The translations under genes were made by a program, and so were the position numbers. This document shows, piece after piece, positions 5,446 to 5,596 of a stretch of DNA of 5,596 bases (positions within the stretch are counted from its first letter, which is position 1; each line of letters starts with the position of its first letter). This DNA comes from Blastocatellia bacterium (lineage in GTDB: Bacteria > Acidobacteriota > Blastocatellia > Pyrinomonadales > Pyrinomonadaceae), in contig PSRF01000379.1 of NCBI GenBank assembly GCA_003175865.1, positions 1-5,596 on the forward strand, read 5' to 3'. Below the pieces are notes generated by a model. The model was not told the DNA's origin. It worked only from the letters and a program-made list of their open reading frames with translations, and made no database searches.

Positions 5446-5596
5446 ATGACAAAAGCAGAACTCGTCGAGGATGTTGCCCGGGCGGCTGAACTCACCAAGA
5501 AAGATGCAGAGCGTTTGGTTGAAATTGTTTTTGAGAGCATCATCGAAACTCTCAACCAGGGTGAAAAGATTGAACTGCGCGGTTTTGGAAGTTTCA
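5446..5596 (+). CDS. HU/IHF-family DNA-binding protein, N-terminal part (3' end outside window)
   Basis: The first 50 codons are present, starting at ATG 5446 with GAGG (5436-5439) six bases upstream. The protein begins MTKAELVEDVARAAELTKKD, the helical dimerisation region of HU/IHF proteins, and reaches KIELRGFGSF, the conserved strand before the DNA-binding arms. The arms with the intercalating proline lie beyond the window. These small dimeric proteins of about 90-100 residues bend and compact DNA in the nucleoid. The R-G-F-G-S-F form and the position after rpsA recall E. coli ihfB, but HU and IHF cannot be told apart safely outside proteobacteria, so no symbol is given. The intrinsic terminator behind rpsA and the 249-base gap suggest its own promoter. 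Confidence 0.93.
   Translation, partial: MTKAELVEDVARAAELTKKDAERLVEIVFESIIETLNQGEKIELRGFGSF

Overview
The window looks like an ordinary chromosomal segment of a Gram-negative bacterium. The best guess is Acidobacteriota, possibly the Blastocatellia/Pyrinomonadaceae side. That rests on recalled family resemblance: an OmpA-like tail of a type common there, and a secreted Asp-box propeller protein. It is inference, not a database result. Composition looks moderate in GC and even throughout. I see no tRNA, rRNA, CRISPR array, insertion sequence or phage gene. All genes are on the + strand.

Layout. Bases 1-369 are the C-terminal end of an OmpA-like protein, closed by a strong GC-rich terminator hairpin at 408-446. 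Bases 447-603 hold a weak candidate promoter. A secreted beta-propeller protein with Asp-box repeats starts at about 604. Its reading frame is broken by a single in-frame TAA at 874-876 and continues in the same frame to 2964. The downstream part has its own possible ribosome binding site and TTG start at 895. A peptidoglycan-binding domain lies between two sets of propeller repeats.

Bases 2965-3354 (390 bases) contain no credible gene. They hold a good -35 box, a long inverted repeat and several hairpin or long-range pairings, and act as the upstream region of rpsA. Bases 3355-5196 encode ribosomal protein S1 with six S1 domains, followed by an intrinsic terminator at 5219-5266. After a 249-base gap comes the start of an HU/IHF-family gene (5446 to the window end), repeating the rpsA then ihfB order of E. 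coli.

The genes do not form one pathway. rpsA and the HU/IHF gene are core information-processing genes. The two upstream genes are envelope or secreted proteins. I found no evidence of a new multi-gene system. The points most worth checking are the interrupted propeller gene with its restart site, the peptidoglycan-binding domain inside the propeller protein, and the structured region ahead of rpsA, which could be an S1 autoregulatory leader.
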